This document shows, one piece after another, positions 16,115 through 24,268 of a stretch of DNA of 36,338 nucleotides (positions are counted from its first letter, which is position 1; each line of letters opens with the position of its first letter). Source of the DNA: Candidatus Poseidoniaceae archaeon (lineage in GTDB: Archaea; Thermoplasmatota; Poseidoniia; Poseidoniales; Poseidoniaceae); assembly GCA_016777125.1 (NCBI GenBank), contig JADHSC010000017.1:1-36338 (forward strand). The letters run 5' to 3'. Made by a program: the position numbers and the translations under genes. Under the pieces are notes generated by a model that saw only the letters and a list, made by a program, of their open reading frames with translations, had not been told where the DNA came from and did not search any database.

Positions 16115-16834
16115 TTTACCTCTACCCAGTTCAGCATCAACAGGATGAGGGAATAATCGACGAATGATGAGTTTCTTCAAGATCGATGAACCATCCCGTA
16201 TCGAACCGAGTTTTGGCTCTCCAATTCGAGGTTGGTATTGGACAGGATGGTTCCTGAGTTGAATATTTGCAACTGCACATTCGGCGTACATTTCGGCTTC
16301 GATTTCAAAATCTATACTGTTGAGATTCATTTGTCTGATCGCTGCTTTGTCAAAGACCCAATATCCGCTGCACACATCATGAATTTCCAATCCAAATAGC
16401 ATGACTGCTGACCATGTGAGGAGATGATTTCCTATCCAGTTTTGTGCTGTCATTGCATGTGGATGCATTTGATTTGTAAGTCGATTTCCAACAATAATCT
16501 GGCCCTTTTTGAGCAATGGGAGCATGTTCAACATATCATTTGGATCATAGGTACGATCAGCATCAAACATGACGACGGCATCAAAATCCTTCTTGATGGC
16601 ATACTCAAAACCAAAACGAATTGCTTCTCCTTTTCCTTTAGTCGGCTGTACAAGAACTTCACAACCAGCGTTTTCACCGATTTGCCGAGAGTTATCCGAA
16701 CTATTCCCGTCAACAACAACTGCGCTGGGAGACCAGCCGAGGTCCCTCAATGGTTGGTACGGAATAGCCCCTAGGATACTTTCTAATCCCTCCTCTTCGT
16801 TGAGGACGGGTAGCAGAATCATCAGTTGCTTCAC
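16091..16834 (-). CDS. Family 2 glycosyltransferase (dolichyl-phosphate sugar synthase-like)
   Basis: A GT-A fold enzyme of 247 residues that transfers sugars from nucleotide-sugar donors, probably to a lipid carrier. Motifs are LPVLNEEEGL (8-17), VDGNSSDNS (41-49), KGKGEAIRFG (66-75) and metal-binding DAD (91-93) in MFDADRTYDPND, with CSGYWVFDK further on. The pattern resembles dolichyl-phosphate mannose/glucose synthases without the C-terminal membrane domain. The frame starts with GTG at 16834; an ATG at 16822 is codon 5. The gene follows a polytopic GT-C-like gene by 37 bases, so the pair may supply a lipid-linked sugar and use it outside the cell. Donor and acceptor are not determinable. 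Confidence 0.88.
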   Translation of the reverse strand: MKQLMILLPVLNEEEGLESILGAIPYQPLRDLGWSPSAVVVDGNSSDNSRQIGENAGCEVLVQPTKGKGEAIRFGFEYAIKKDFDAVVMFDADRTYDPNDMLNMLPLLKKGQIIVGNRLTNQMHPHAMTAQNWIGNHLLTWSAVMLFGLEIHDVCSGYWVFDKAAIRQMNLNSIDFEIEAEMYAECAVANIQLRNHPVQYQPRIGEPKLGSIRDGSSILKKLIIRRLFPHPVDAELGRGKLSLQSNQ

Positions 16835-16871
16835 AGTCTTAGCCTCACTTGATTGTTTTTGATTCCTTCGC

Positions 16872-19196
16872 TCATTCAGCTTGTAAGACCTCGAAATGAT
16901 GAATTCTCAATCCAGTTGAATCAATGATTTGACCACTTCGGCCAGAAAAACCGAGAGGGTTAATCCACCACTTTCCATCATGTTCTAGGTGTATTGAAAT
17001 GTTGAGGGTTTCATCAAATTGAAGCGTTCTGCATTCGTATCTCCATCCACTTTTATCTTCTGGTGAAATGGAAACCTGATTGAAGTTAATTGTATAGTCG
17101 AGATCAGTACCTATTTGTTCATAGAGAAGGCAAACATTGTATCTTCCTCTTAGACCAGGGTCATCAATGGCTTTGTTCCAATCGATTTGTCCTTGTTTGG
17201 TAATCACCATTCGTTGTTCTCCAAGCGAAAGAAGATCGCTGTAGCGGTGATTTCTCCATGGATCATCCCTCAAATCGCACCCGTTTGCCTCAATACACTG
17301 GGCTTGAGATAAATTTGAAACAACAGCCACGCGTTCGGGAGATGGAGCATCAAACAGTTTCCAGTAACGAGCACCGTCGTAACTCTTCTCAACCGACCAA
17401 TGAGGCGATGATGCAAGGTACGGGGCTAGGCTTCCAATTGGACTCGATACAGCATAACCAACACCTAATTCACGTAGGCGTGTAATGTCATCATTTCGAA
17501 TTGCAGCCGCTGCAGATTGTTGAATTTCATCATCGAGCGTGAGCAGGCCAAGGGTGGGTATACTCGTCGTCTTGATATTGGTGACAAACGAATAGGTATG
17601 CCCCCAGTGAATATTCTCTGAATAAATAATCGCATCAGGAGGATTCTCTTCTAGCCATACTCTGAGTCTTTCATCACCAGATGTTGATGCGTGGAGTTCT
17701 TCATGTTGAGAGAGTTGAACAAACAATCCAGCGGTAAGAATCGAGCCCAAAATCAATGCGCTTAGAAACAGAGCAGAAATAATCGGCTTGTAGTAAGGAT
17801 CCATGTCCCGGTTTAGCCAAGCCCTCTCACCATCTACGCTGGTCAGAGACGTGGAGCGACTTGCGATTAGCCCTACGATAAGTGCTAGAGGGACGTGATA
17901 GGCATGTAAGGCCATTGAATAAAGGGTATATGAGAGTAAACTCAGTATCTGGATGTTCGTTAAACCATCGATGAGGTGAACGAATGAAAGAATCCATAAC
18001 GAACTCAACCATAAACCGAGGAGGCGTATTTCTTTGGATTTTCTTCCTAGCCATAATCCATACCCTGCTAACAGCATCAATGGTCCGTTATACATCAGCA
18101 TCGGTTTGCCTCCTTGCCACCCATATTCAGCAAAGACAGGCTCTTCTAACATCCTTGGTGCGAAGAAAATCAAGGCGATGATGAACATCACACTCATGAT
18201 GATAATCGATGAAAAGAAAATGTGCTTGCTTCTGTCTTGTTCGTCGTCATCTATATTGGTTCTCATGAGGATACTTGCTAGCAACATACATGCAAGGTAA
18301 ATTGCACCCGTTGGATGGATGAGTACTGTAAATCCTGCGGTTGAAATAAATGCGATTATGTGAGCGCGAAGTGATTGATGGTATGGCCGAAATACAACCA
18401 GTAATCCCACGACAAGTCCGAGTTGACTCGCTACAGATGGATAGCCTGAATCGAAAACTTTTGCAAAGAGAGCGAGTGATCCTCCCATTGCTAACACAGA
18501 AGAAGCCCCTGCTCCCAATCGGTCCATACTTCCCCAAATGCCCAATAATATGGCGAGAAGGGAAATGTGTCCTAGAATCATTGCAGTTTGCTCGATAGAG
18601 CTGCCGGAAAGTTCCGATAACCAAGCGAGGAGGCTTGGGAAGGCTGGTGGATATGTCCAAACTCCAGAATTTGGACTCGGTAGGTCGAACGATCCAGTTG
18701 ATTGAACATTTGCAGCAAGTGTTCCAAACCCTACCCAATCAACTCCAAATGGCCGTTCGATAAGCAACAATGGTATCAATGTCATTGCGCAAAAGAAACC
18801 AGCCAGAATTTGAAGCATTGGATTGCGTTGCTGCTGGAACCAACGTTGGGCCTGAACTTCCTCCTCAAGTTCTGGTTCTGATTCAGAGAGAACGAGGCCA
18901 TGCATAGCTGACTCGAGCCGTTGCCAATGCGTATGTTGAGTCTTTTCAATGTGAATTTTCTTTCTCAAAAAGAGAATAGAGCATATGTTTACCAGTAGGA
19001 TAGAAACAGTAACTGAGATAATATTCCAAGCCTGAATGACAAATAAGATGCCAGAGGTTCCGTAGAGAATAAGCAAACCAAGGGGTAAGCAAAGAAGAGA
19101 TTTCCGAAACGTATCTGCAGCACCATCTAGGATACGGGTTAATGCTAATCCTGGTGGTATTGATGCGAGGACAATAAGACATAATGTCGCCCACAT
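16872..19196 (-). CDS. Large polytopic membrane protein, GT-C glycosyltransferase-like
   Basis: A 774-residue membrane protein with about 12 or 13 hydrophobic segments in the first 500 residues and a soluble C-terminal domain of about 270 residues that ends in a beta-rich stretch. Near residues 147-190 a loop after an early membrane segment reads ERPFGVDWVGFG and later SGVWTYPPAFP. An acidic residue in such a loop and this overall architecture are typical of GT-C transferases that use lipid-linked sugars (ArnT, PMT and oligosaccharyltransferase types). I cannot place it in a named family. Co-orientation with the GT2 gene (37-base gap) supports a role in surface glycosylation. It could also be a non-enzymatic membrane protein. 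Start is ATG 19196, divergent from the M23 gene with 72 bases between. Confidence 0.7.
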   Translation of the reverse strand: MWATLCLIVLASIPPGLALTRILDGAADTFRKSLLCLPLGLLILYGTSGILFVIQAWNIISVTVSILLVNICSILFLRKKIHIEKTQHTHWQRLESAMHGLVLSESEPELEEEVQAQRWFQQQRNPMLQILAGFFCAMTLIPLLLIERPFGVDWVGFGTLAANVQSTGSFDLPSPNSGVWTYPPAFPSLLAWLSELSGSSIEQTAMILGHISLLAILLGIWGSMDRLGAGASSVLAMGGSLALFAKVFDSGYPSVASQLGLVVGLLVVFRPYHQSLRAHIIAFISTAGFTVLIHPTGAIYLACMLLASILMRTNIDDDEQDRSKHIFFSSIIIMSVMFIIALIFFAPRMLEEPVFAEYGWQGGKPMLMYNGPLMLLAGYGLWLGRKSKEIRLLGLWLSSLWILSFVHLIDGLTNIQILSLLSYTLYSMALHAYHVPLALIVGLIASRSTSLTSVDGERAWLNRDMDPYYKPIISALFLSALILGSILTAGLFVQLSQHEELHASTSGDERLRVWLEENPPDAIIYSENIHWGHTYSFVTNIKTTSIPTLGLLTLDDEIQQSAAAAIRNDDITRLRELGVGYAVSSPIGSLAPYLASSPHWSVEKSYDGARYWKLFDAPSPERVAVVSNLSQAQCIEANGCDLRDDPWRNHRYSDLLSLGEQRMVITKQGQIDWNKAIDDPGLRGRYNVCLLYEQIGTDLDYTINFNQVSISPEDKSGWRYECRTLQFDETLNISIHLEHDGKWWINPLGFSGRSGQIIDSTGLRIHHFEVLQAE

Positions 19197-19268
19197 GAGT
19201 TATGCCTACACCTAATGGGTCATCAATTTCATCCATGAACTCATAGGTGTGGAGCCTGTCTTAGAATC

Positions 19269-19883
19269 ATGTGGGGATGTTCCGACCTTGCTGGTACTGG
19301 AAAGAACTCCTTCCATCCAATCGTCTCTCTTCCGGAGCATTATTGGGTGTTGAATCTCCAACGTCCTCAAACAGATTGGGCAAATCCATACCCTGTTACC
19401 ATCGGGCGATATGATGAAGACAGAAAAGGCATGTATACTCAAGAATTGTTTGGAGGTGAACGAACAATTCACGTCGGCCTCGATATCGGCGCCCCAGCTC
19501 AGACTCCCATTTACGCCTTTCAAGATGGCCTGATTCATTCCTTTGCAGACAATGATCAAGAAGGGTCCTATGGGCCCACAATTATCACAGAACATTCCCT
19601 TCAAATCGGAGGTGTCCAGACCTCATTATGGGTCCTTCATGGCCATCTTTCACGAGAATCATTACAAGGATTGAAGATTGGTGAGAAGATTCTACAGGGC
19701 CAAGAAATCGGTAAAATGGGTGGTGAAGATGAGAATGGAGGCTGGCCTCCCCACGTGCATATCCAACTCAGTTTAATCGAGCCTCAACAGGCCGATTTAC
19801 CCGGTGTTGTAACTCCTGAGAATCGGATTCAGGCTCTACTTGATTACCCTGATCCAAGAAATATTCTTGGAATGCTGTATTAG
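19269..19883 (+). CDS. M23 (LytM-type) metallopeptidase domain protein, cytoplasmic
   Basis: A 204-residue protein with a full set of M23 zinc and active-site residues: His68 and Asp72 in HVGLDIGAP (68-76), His124 in LHGH, and His162/His164 in PHVH. M23 enzymes normally cut peptidoglycan cross-links, but there is no signal peptide or membrane segment, and an archaeon of this kind is not expected to have murein. The sequence around the active site resembles the M23 domains fused to class III aminotransferases in some bacteria and animals; no aminotransferase is attached here. The gene sits alone on the plus strand, divergent from the GT-C-like gene, with only two bases between its stop and that of the convergent isomerase gene. 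The substrate is unknown. Confidence 0.85.
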   Translation: MWGCSDLAGTGKNSFHPIVSLPEHYWVLNLQRPQTDWANPYPVTIGRYDEDRKGMYTQELFGGERTIHVGLDIGAPAQTPIYAFQDGLIHSFADNDQEGSYGPTIITEHSLQIGGVQTSLWVLHGHLSRESLQGLKIGEKILQGQEIGKMGGEDENGGWPPHVHIQLSLIEPQQADLPGVVTPENRIQALLDYPDPRNILGMLY

Positions 19884-19885
19884 GG

Positions 19886-20971
19886 TCAGTTCGCAAGATA
19901 ACCCTTCAAGGCTTGAATTGGAGCAATTGCAGAAGGGTCCTTTCCGTGAATTAATGCAAGTGCAATTGTCAACCAATCCATTACGATACAATGATGGAGC
20001 ATTGCCTCAAGTAAAGAGGTTCCTTCACCATGAACTCGCCATGCATAATCCGTTGAAGTATGTTCGATCATCCAATCAACACGTTTGCTTACTTGAGGTA
20101 ACATTCCATCCCATGTAAGAAACAAGACTGCTTGTTCTGTTCTGGTTGGATCTCCATCTTCTCCGATACCACCCCATGCGACTATTTCGTTGTGATTCAT
20201 TTCAGGTACTGCCCCAATGCGAGCAAATCGAGCTGAATTTTCATTGATTTGATTTTTGAACCGAATAAGGATCGGTTGAAGTTCTTGAGGGCCCAAAAGT
20301 GCGAGGGGTTGTGTCGAAATGGCTTGTGCTAAATCGAGTATATCACTCCCTTCCTTTTTTCTAAAATCATTCGAATCCGATGCATAATGAAGACGTACCA
20401 TCATTGATTCATATTCTTCCTCACTTTGTCGGGGTAGGAGGCCAAGGTGTTGCATGCAAGCAAGTTGACGAGAAAACAAATGGCCGAATGCAGTCCGCGG
20501 AGGTTGTCCTCCAATAGAAGGGATCAAGAAACATTTTTCGTACAGTTCACACAAACCTGCAAGAACTCCTCCAGTTGCAATAACGATAACTGTAGCTCCT
20601 TGCTTTAATGCTGCTTCAGTAGCATGGAGTGTCTCTTCGGTATTTCCACTGTGAGATGTTGCAAGAACCAACCAAGACGCATTCCACCATGAGGGGATTG
20701 TGTAATCTCTTTGGGTAATGAATGGAGTTTCTCCATCTTGATTTGAAAGGGTTGAGAGAAAATCTCCTCCTGCTGCGGAACCACCCATTCCAAGACATAG
20801 AACGCCATTCCATGATTGCTTTTGTAGTTCTGAAAGCCATGGTAGATGTTCATGATTCACTGCGCTCATGCCCTTTTCAAAATCAGTAAAGAAAGCCTGA
20901 GTGAACCCAGCCATGCCTTGGGTATCAAGGCTATTTAGGAGACTCTCGATGTCAATAGAATCTTCGTCCAT
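19886..20971 (-). CDS. Bifunctional phosphoglucose/phosphomannose isomerase
   Basis: It interconverts fructose-6-phosphate with glucose-6-phosphate and mannose-6-phosphate, feeding glycolysis and mannose donors. The 361 residues hold a double-SIS fold with GMGGSAAGGD (61-70), SHSGNTEETL (106-115, the phosphate-binding Ser/Thr loop), GGQPPRTAFG (154-163) and PEMNHNEIVAW (256-266), which carries the catalytic Glu region of the archaeal PGI/PMI family. It lies 37 bases after the NMD3 gene on the same strand and has no evident ribosome-binding site, so it may have its own leaderless promoter. With GlmS and the glycosyltransferases in the window it supplies hexose phosphates for glycoconjugates. 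The relative PGI and PMI activities cannot be read from the sequence. Confidence 0.9.
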   Translation of the reverse strand: MDEDSIDIESLLNSLDTQGMAGFTQAFFTDFEKGMSAVNHEHLPWLSELQKQSWNGVLCLGMGGSAAGGDFLSTLSNQDGETPFITQRDYTIPSWWNASWLVLATSHSGNTEETLHATEAALKQGATVIVIATGGVLAGLCELYEKCFLIPSIGGQPPRTAFGHLFSRQLACMQHLGLLPRQSEEEYESMMVRLHYASDSNDFRKKEGSDILDLAQAISTQPLALLGPQELQPILIRFKNQINENSARFARIGAVPEMNHNEIVAWGGIGEDGDPTRTEQAVLFLTWDGMLPQVSKRVDWMIEHTSTDYAWRVHGEGTSLLEAMLHHCIVMDWLTIALALIHGKDPSAIAPIQALKGYLAN

Positions 20972-21008
20972 GAATGTTAGAAAGGCTAGCCCTTCATAGG
21001 GGCTCCTA

Positions 21009-22073
21009 TCAATTTGTATGGTCGAGTGCCATATCGTGAAGTGCTAAGAATTCCCCTTCGACATGAGCTAAGCGTAGTGTTGGTGCTCCATCATAATCCC
21101 AAGGGAGGCGAACCGAGTTCATTTTCCAGGTCTCAGGATTAAGGAATTCAGCAACTGAATCATCTTTGTTGAGTACATCAACTGTGAGATGATTTTTCAT
21201 TTGGGCTATGACCAGAACCTTATCCAGATCTCTCCAAGTAGCACCGGTTCGTTCCTGTCGTGCTATACGTTCCATAATTGCACCATCTTTGGACCAAGAA
21301 CTCGGTCTCCAATAATCACCTCTCCATCGAACAACATCACCCAAATCATAACCTGGTTTTCGATAAAGAAGCGTTAATCGAGTAACATCGGCCCCGTCTT
21401 TACGTCCGACGGTCGTGTTGGTTTCTCCAACTTGTCCGCCCCAGTTATCAGTCAAGTGCCGACCCCATGATCGAGCAAGTCCCTTTGAACCGAGGACTAC
21501 ATCATAGCCCCCAGTTACAGGGCCTTCACTTGTGATGAAAAACATCGGGTCATCGCTCAAATTTTCAATGACATGATCCAAACTCGCTCGCAATGTGTTG
21601 AGTTCATCTTCTTCAAGTCGGCGTCCTGTCGATCGCAATTGGACTGTTGCTTCGAAGTAATTTCCTGCCCGACGAGTGCATGTCAGACAAACTCCATTCG
21701 ACATTCTTGCTCGCATGGTAAATTCATCTTGATAGAGTAAATTATCGATTACGCCTTCAACTTGCAGATGAAGAAGTGTGTGTCGGTCTGAAACCGTTTG
21801 GGATTGGCATGCCAGTCCGATTTCTTGAGCATGTTCATGGAATGCAACGTTCCGCTGAATAAGTTCATCCCATAATTTGTCTTCCGGGACATCGACCCAA
21901 CGGCCATGCATGTCAATAAGGCCACATCGTGCACATCGAGTGAAGTTTGTGTTTTCTGGGACCTCTGCAATACGTGTGCGAGCTCTTGTGCAAGGTTCGC
22001 ACATCCGGTCAGCATACAGGAGGGATTCACTTCCACAGATGAGGCAAAAATCGCCGCCAAGTCCTTTCGTCAT
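21009..22073 (-). CDS. NMD3 homologue (large ribosomal subunit biogenesis)
   Basis: A homologue of the eukaryotic 60S export adaptor NMD3, 354 residues. The N-terminal zinc-binding part has CxxC pairs at Cys10/Cys13, Cys25/Cys28 and Cys47/Cys50, followed by the diagnostic stretch VCLTCTRRAGNYFEATVQLR around residue 130, very like NMD3 proteins. In eukaryotes NMD3 binds the nascent large subunit; the archaeal protein lacks the export role and is presumed to act in 50S maturation or quality control. The start codon lies just after TGA-GGTGG, so its ribosome-binding site directly follows the ccmD stop, coupling it to the haem-export genes. That pairing has no obvious functional meaning. Confidence 0.9.
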   Translation of the reverse strand: MTKGLGGDFCLICGSESLLYADRMCEPCTRARTRIAEVPENTNFTRCARCGLIDMHGRWVDVPEDKLWDELIQRNVAFHEHAQEIGLACQSQTVSDRHTLLHLQVEGVIDNLLYQDEFTMRARMSNGVCLTCTRRAGNYFEATVQLRSTGRRLEEDELNTLRASLDHVIENLSDDPMFFITSEGPVTGGYDVVLGSKGLARSWGRHLTDNWGGQVGETNTTVGRKDGADVTRLTLLYRKPGYDLGDVVRWRGDYWRPSSWSKDGAIMERIARQERTGATWRDLDKVLVIAQMKNHLTVDVLNKDDSVAEFLNPETWKMNSVRLPWDYDGAPTLRLAHVEGEFLALHDMALDHTN

Positions 22074-22082
22074 GCGACCACC

Positions 22083-22232
22083 TCATTCTTCACCGTGCGT
22101 ATGAATCTGCTCAATTGCATGGATACGTTGTTCTAAATCCTTGCTTCGGGCAAAAACAGTCCATGTCCAGATCCCAATGCCAAACAGCATCCCGATGTAT
22201 GCAACTGCAAGGTATGTCATTCCGTCTGCCAT
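22083..22232 (-). CDS. ccmD: CcmD-like small membrane protein
   Basis: A protein of about 49 residues with one membrane helix (YLAVAYIGMLFGIGIWTWTV) and a charged helical tail (ARSKDLEQRIHAIEQ), the usual CcmD layout. CcmD helps release haem-loaded CcmE from the CcmABC exporter. The open frame reaches 22283, but the ATG at 22232 is preferred. A GGTG that runs into the ccmC stop stands before it, and the longer form would overlap ccmC and break the usual short N-terminus. Position right after ccmC is the standard order. Sequence conservation in such short proteins is weak, so context carries much of the call. Confidence 0.8.
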   Translation of the reverse strand: MADGMTYLAVAYIGMLFGIGIWTWTVFARSKDLEQRIHAIEQIHTHGEE

Positions 22233-22236
22233 TGTC

Positions 22237-22243
22237 TCACACC
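22237..22243 (-). promoter_or_regulatory. Ribosome-binding site of ccmD within the ccmC stop
   Basis: GGTGTGA (minus strand) includes the ccmC stop TGA, and the ccmD ATG follows after GACA. It supports the short ccmD start at 22232 and translational coupling of the two genes. Confidence 0.6.
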
Positions 22244-22968
22244 TTATCCATTGACTTTTGAATCCTTTCAAGCCGCTGTTCAAGAGAGGTTATTCTCATG
22301 CTCATCAGGATGTGTCCAATAATGAACACTGTAAAGGAAATTGCTCCAATAAGGAGGATAATTGCCATTTCTCCAGCAAGACTTCCTCCATCGCCCCCTC
22401 CAACAACAGGGCCAGGATGTCTGATTTGCCACAGTCTCGTCGCAACATATGTGACTGGTACAAGGACAAAACCGTACAATCCAAACGTCGAAAAGGTATC
22501 TCTTGTCTCAACTCCATCCGGCTGTGATTGACGCCCGAGGACCAAAAAAAGTGCAAGAAACGTAAGCAATCCAAAGGTGTTGAGCCGAACATCGGTCCAA
22601 TCCCAAGGAACGCCCCACTCTGCAGCACCCCATACCATTCCGCTCCATACTGTAATCAGGCCAGTTGCTAATCCTGCTTCAGCCCCTGCTACGTGCATTC
22701 TCCACCCAAGATTCGAACGTTTGAAGAACCACATTGCTGAACCTACAAAAAGAAATCCAAAGGCAATGAAAGCAGCCCATGCAGCAGGTACATGCCAATA
22801 GAAGATTCGTTGTGCATCAGGTGATTCAAAAGCATTGATGGAAACACTTGGGGCTTTGAGCAGAGCAAGGCCTAAAGTTAATCCGATTCCAATAAAACCG
22901 AGGATGAGAATACCTTCTGCCCCTCTCTTGCTCATAGTTCTGCCAACCGTTGTCTCTCTTTGAATCAT
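22237..22968 (-). CDS. ccmC: Haem exporter protein CcmC
   Basis: CcmC is the membrane subunit that presents haem to the chaperone CcmE in system I cytochrome c maturation. The 243 residues have about six membrane helices. One haem-ligand His is at about 59 in FYWHVPAAW. The outward Trp-rich motif WGAAEWGVPWDWTDVRLN (113-130) is the signature of the haem-handling protein family. It starts six bases after the stop of the fused ABC gene and is coupled to ccmD. An internal Met at residue 12 is an alternative start. No ccmE, ccmF or ccmH lies in the window, so these must be elsewhere if the pathway is complete. Confidence 0.93.
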   Translation of the reverse strand: MIQRETTVGRTMSKRGAEGILILGFIGIGLTLGLALLKAPSVSINAFESPDAQRIFYWHVPAAWAAFIAFGFLFVGSAMWFFKRSNLGWRMHVAGAEAGLATGLITVWSGMVWGAAEWGVPWDWTDVRLNTFGLLTFLALFLVLGRQSQPDGVETRDTFSTFGLYGFVLVPVTYVATRLWQIRHPGPVVGGGDGGSLAGEMAIILLIGAISFTVFIIGHILMSMRITSLEQRLERIQKSMDKV

Positions 22969-22974
22969 TGCATC

Positions 22975-24222
22975 TCAGATGAGGTTAGAATCAGTTACCC
23001 ATTGCACCAACAGAGCAAATGGGAGGATGAGTGTTGGTGTTAAAATTCGAGTAAATGCAGCTCTAGGCCGAGCCAATCGTGCAGAGGTTAAGTCGAACAT
23101 GCGGACAATAAACATCGTTGAAGTCGTGAGAATAGAACCAATGATTGTCAGTTCCCATGAAATTGGTAAATCCATTGCGAGTTGTGTGAGAAGAGTAAGT
23201 GCAAACCCAAGTATTGATCCGTGGATATACGACGATGGAATTCCTTGCTTGTGGGCTTTCCACCAGGCCAATGATCGATGTTCATGAAGCATCTGTACCA
23301 TGCTATCACCCACTAATCCTGCTGCAAATGCAGAACTCAAAATGAGTCCTGATTTTTGAATTGTTCCAGTATCAAGCTTTGTTGTGTCAACCAACGCCAG
23401 AAGAATTCCTAATGTCAAAAAACCAGCAATTCCGTTGTAGGCGAGTGTAGACATAGTACGGTTATTACATACAACTCCATTTCGAAGAGCGATTACTCCC
23501 TTTGAGGGTTGTTGGGGCATCTCGTCTCGAACAATTTCTGGAGTGGATTCTTGATCGATCTCAACCATCCCATCGATGTTGTATTGGTGAGTTGCGCATT
23601 TTTCGAACTCCTTATTGTGGCTTGAAATTAGGATTGCATGACCTTTCTGTCTGAGATAATGAATGTCTTCAATAAGACTCGTTCGAGAGGCTTGGTCTAA
23701 ACCAGAGTCTGGCTCATCAAGAAAAATAAGACGCGGTTTTGTTGAAACGAATCCTGGGAGAACACCTGCAATCATTGCCACTTTTCTTCGTTGCCCTCCT
23801 GATAATTGTGCGATGAGATCATGCTTTCGGTGTTTGAGATTGTACCGTTCTAGAATTGAATCCATTTCTATTCTTGATCCAGTGATATCCATTGTGTTAT
23901 GGAGATGTTCTTCGATGCGTTGACTCCCCATACAGCCATCTGCTTGTAGTGTTAAGCCAAACGGATGGACAGGTTTACCGCCTTTGCCTGATTCATCGAT
24001 CAAGAGTTCTCCATGATGATGGACTGAACCGACTTCAAGTGGAATCAAGCCTGCTGATGCTTCGATAATAGTAGACTTCCCTTCTCCGTTTTTACCGTTG
24101 AATAGGATCACTTGCCCACTTGAAACTTGTAGGTTTAGATTGGATAAAACAGTCTTCATTCCTCGACGAACAGTTACGCTGTTCAAGTTGAGCAACGCAT
24201 CGGTCATGGTTTGGCCAAGCAT
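22975..24222 (-). CDS. Fused CcmA-CcmB-like haem-export ABC protein
   Basis: A single chain of 415 residues with an ABC ATPase followed by a membrane domain. The ATPase (about 1-235) has Walker A FNGKNGEGKST (41-51), signature LSGGQRRK (140-147), Walker B LIFLDEPDSGLD (165-176) and the switch His in SSHNKEF. A Pro/Ser linker leads to four or five membrane helices (about 255-410). The place before ccmC and ccmD is where ccmA and ccmB normally lie as separate genes. The membrane part is shorter (about 160 residues) than typical CcmB (about 220) and I recognise it by position more than by motif, with DSMVQMLHEHRSLAWW as its most distinctive stretch. Start is ATG 24222 or, more in line with CcmA proteins, ATG 24207; neither has a clear ribosome-binding site. 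Confidence 0.8.
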   Translation of the reverse strand: MLGQTMTDALLNLNSVTVRRGMKTVLSNLNLQVSSGQVILFNGKNGEGKSTIIEASAGLIPLEVGSVHHHGELLIDESGKGGKPVHPFGLTLQADGCMGSQRIEEHLHNTMDITGSRIEMDSILERYNLKHRKHDLIAQLSGGQRRKVAMIAGVLPGFVSTKPRLIFLDEPDSGLDQASRTSLIEDIHYLRQKGHAILISSHNKEFEKCATHQYNIDGMVEIDQESTPEIVRDEMPQQPSKGVIALRNGVVCNNRTMSTLAYNGIAGFLTLGILLALVDTTKLDTGTIQKSGLILSSAFAAGLVGDSMVQMLHEHRSLAWWKAHKQGIPSSYIHGSILGFALTLLTQLAMDLPISWELTIIGSILTTSTMFIVRMFDLTSARLARPRAAFTRILTPTLILPFALLVQWVTDSNLI

Positions 24223-24268
24223 CGCCTATGAATGAATGCTACGACAGGACAACACCCATTAGAAACGA

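Noticed and set aside
18247-18738. A 163-codon minus-strand frame inside the GT-C-like gene
   Set aside because: Alternative frame of a gene with clear membrane-helix pattern; composition (Arg/Ser/Ile) typical of a frame shadow.
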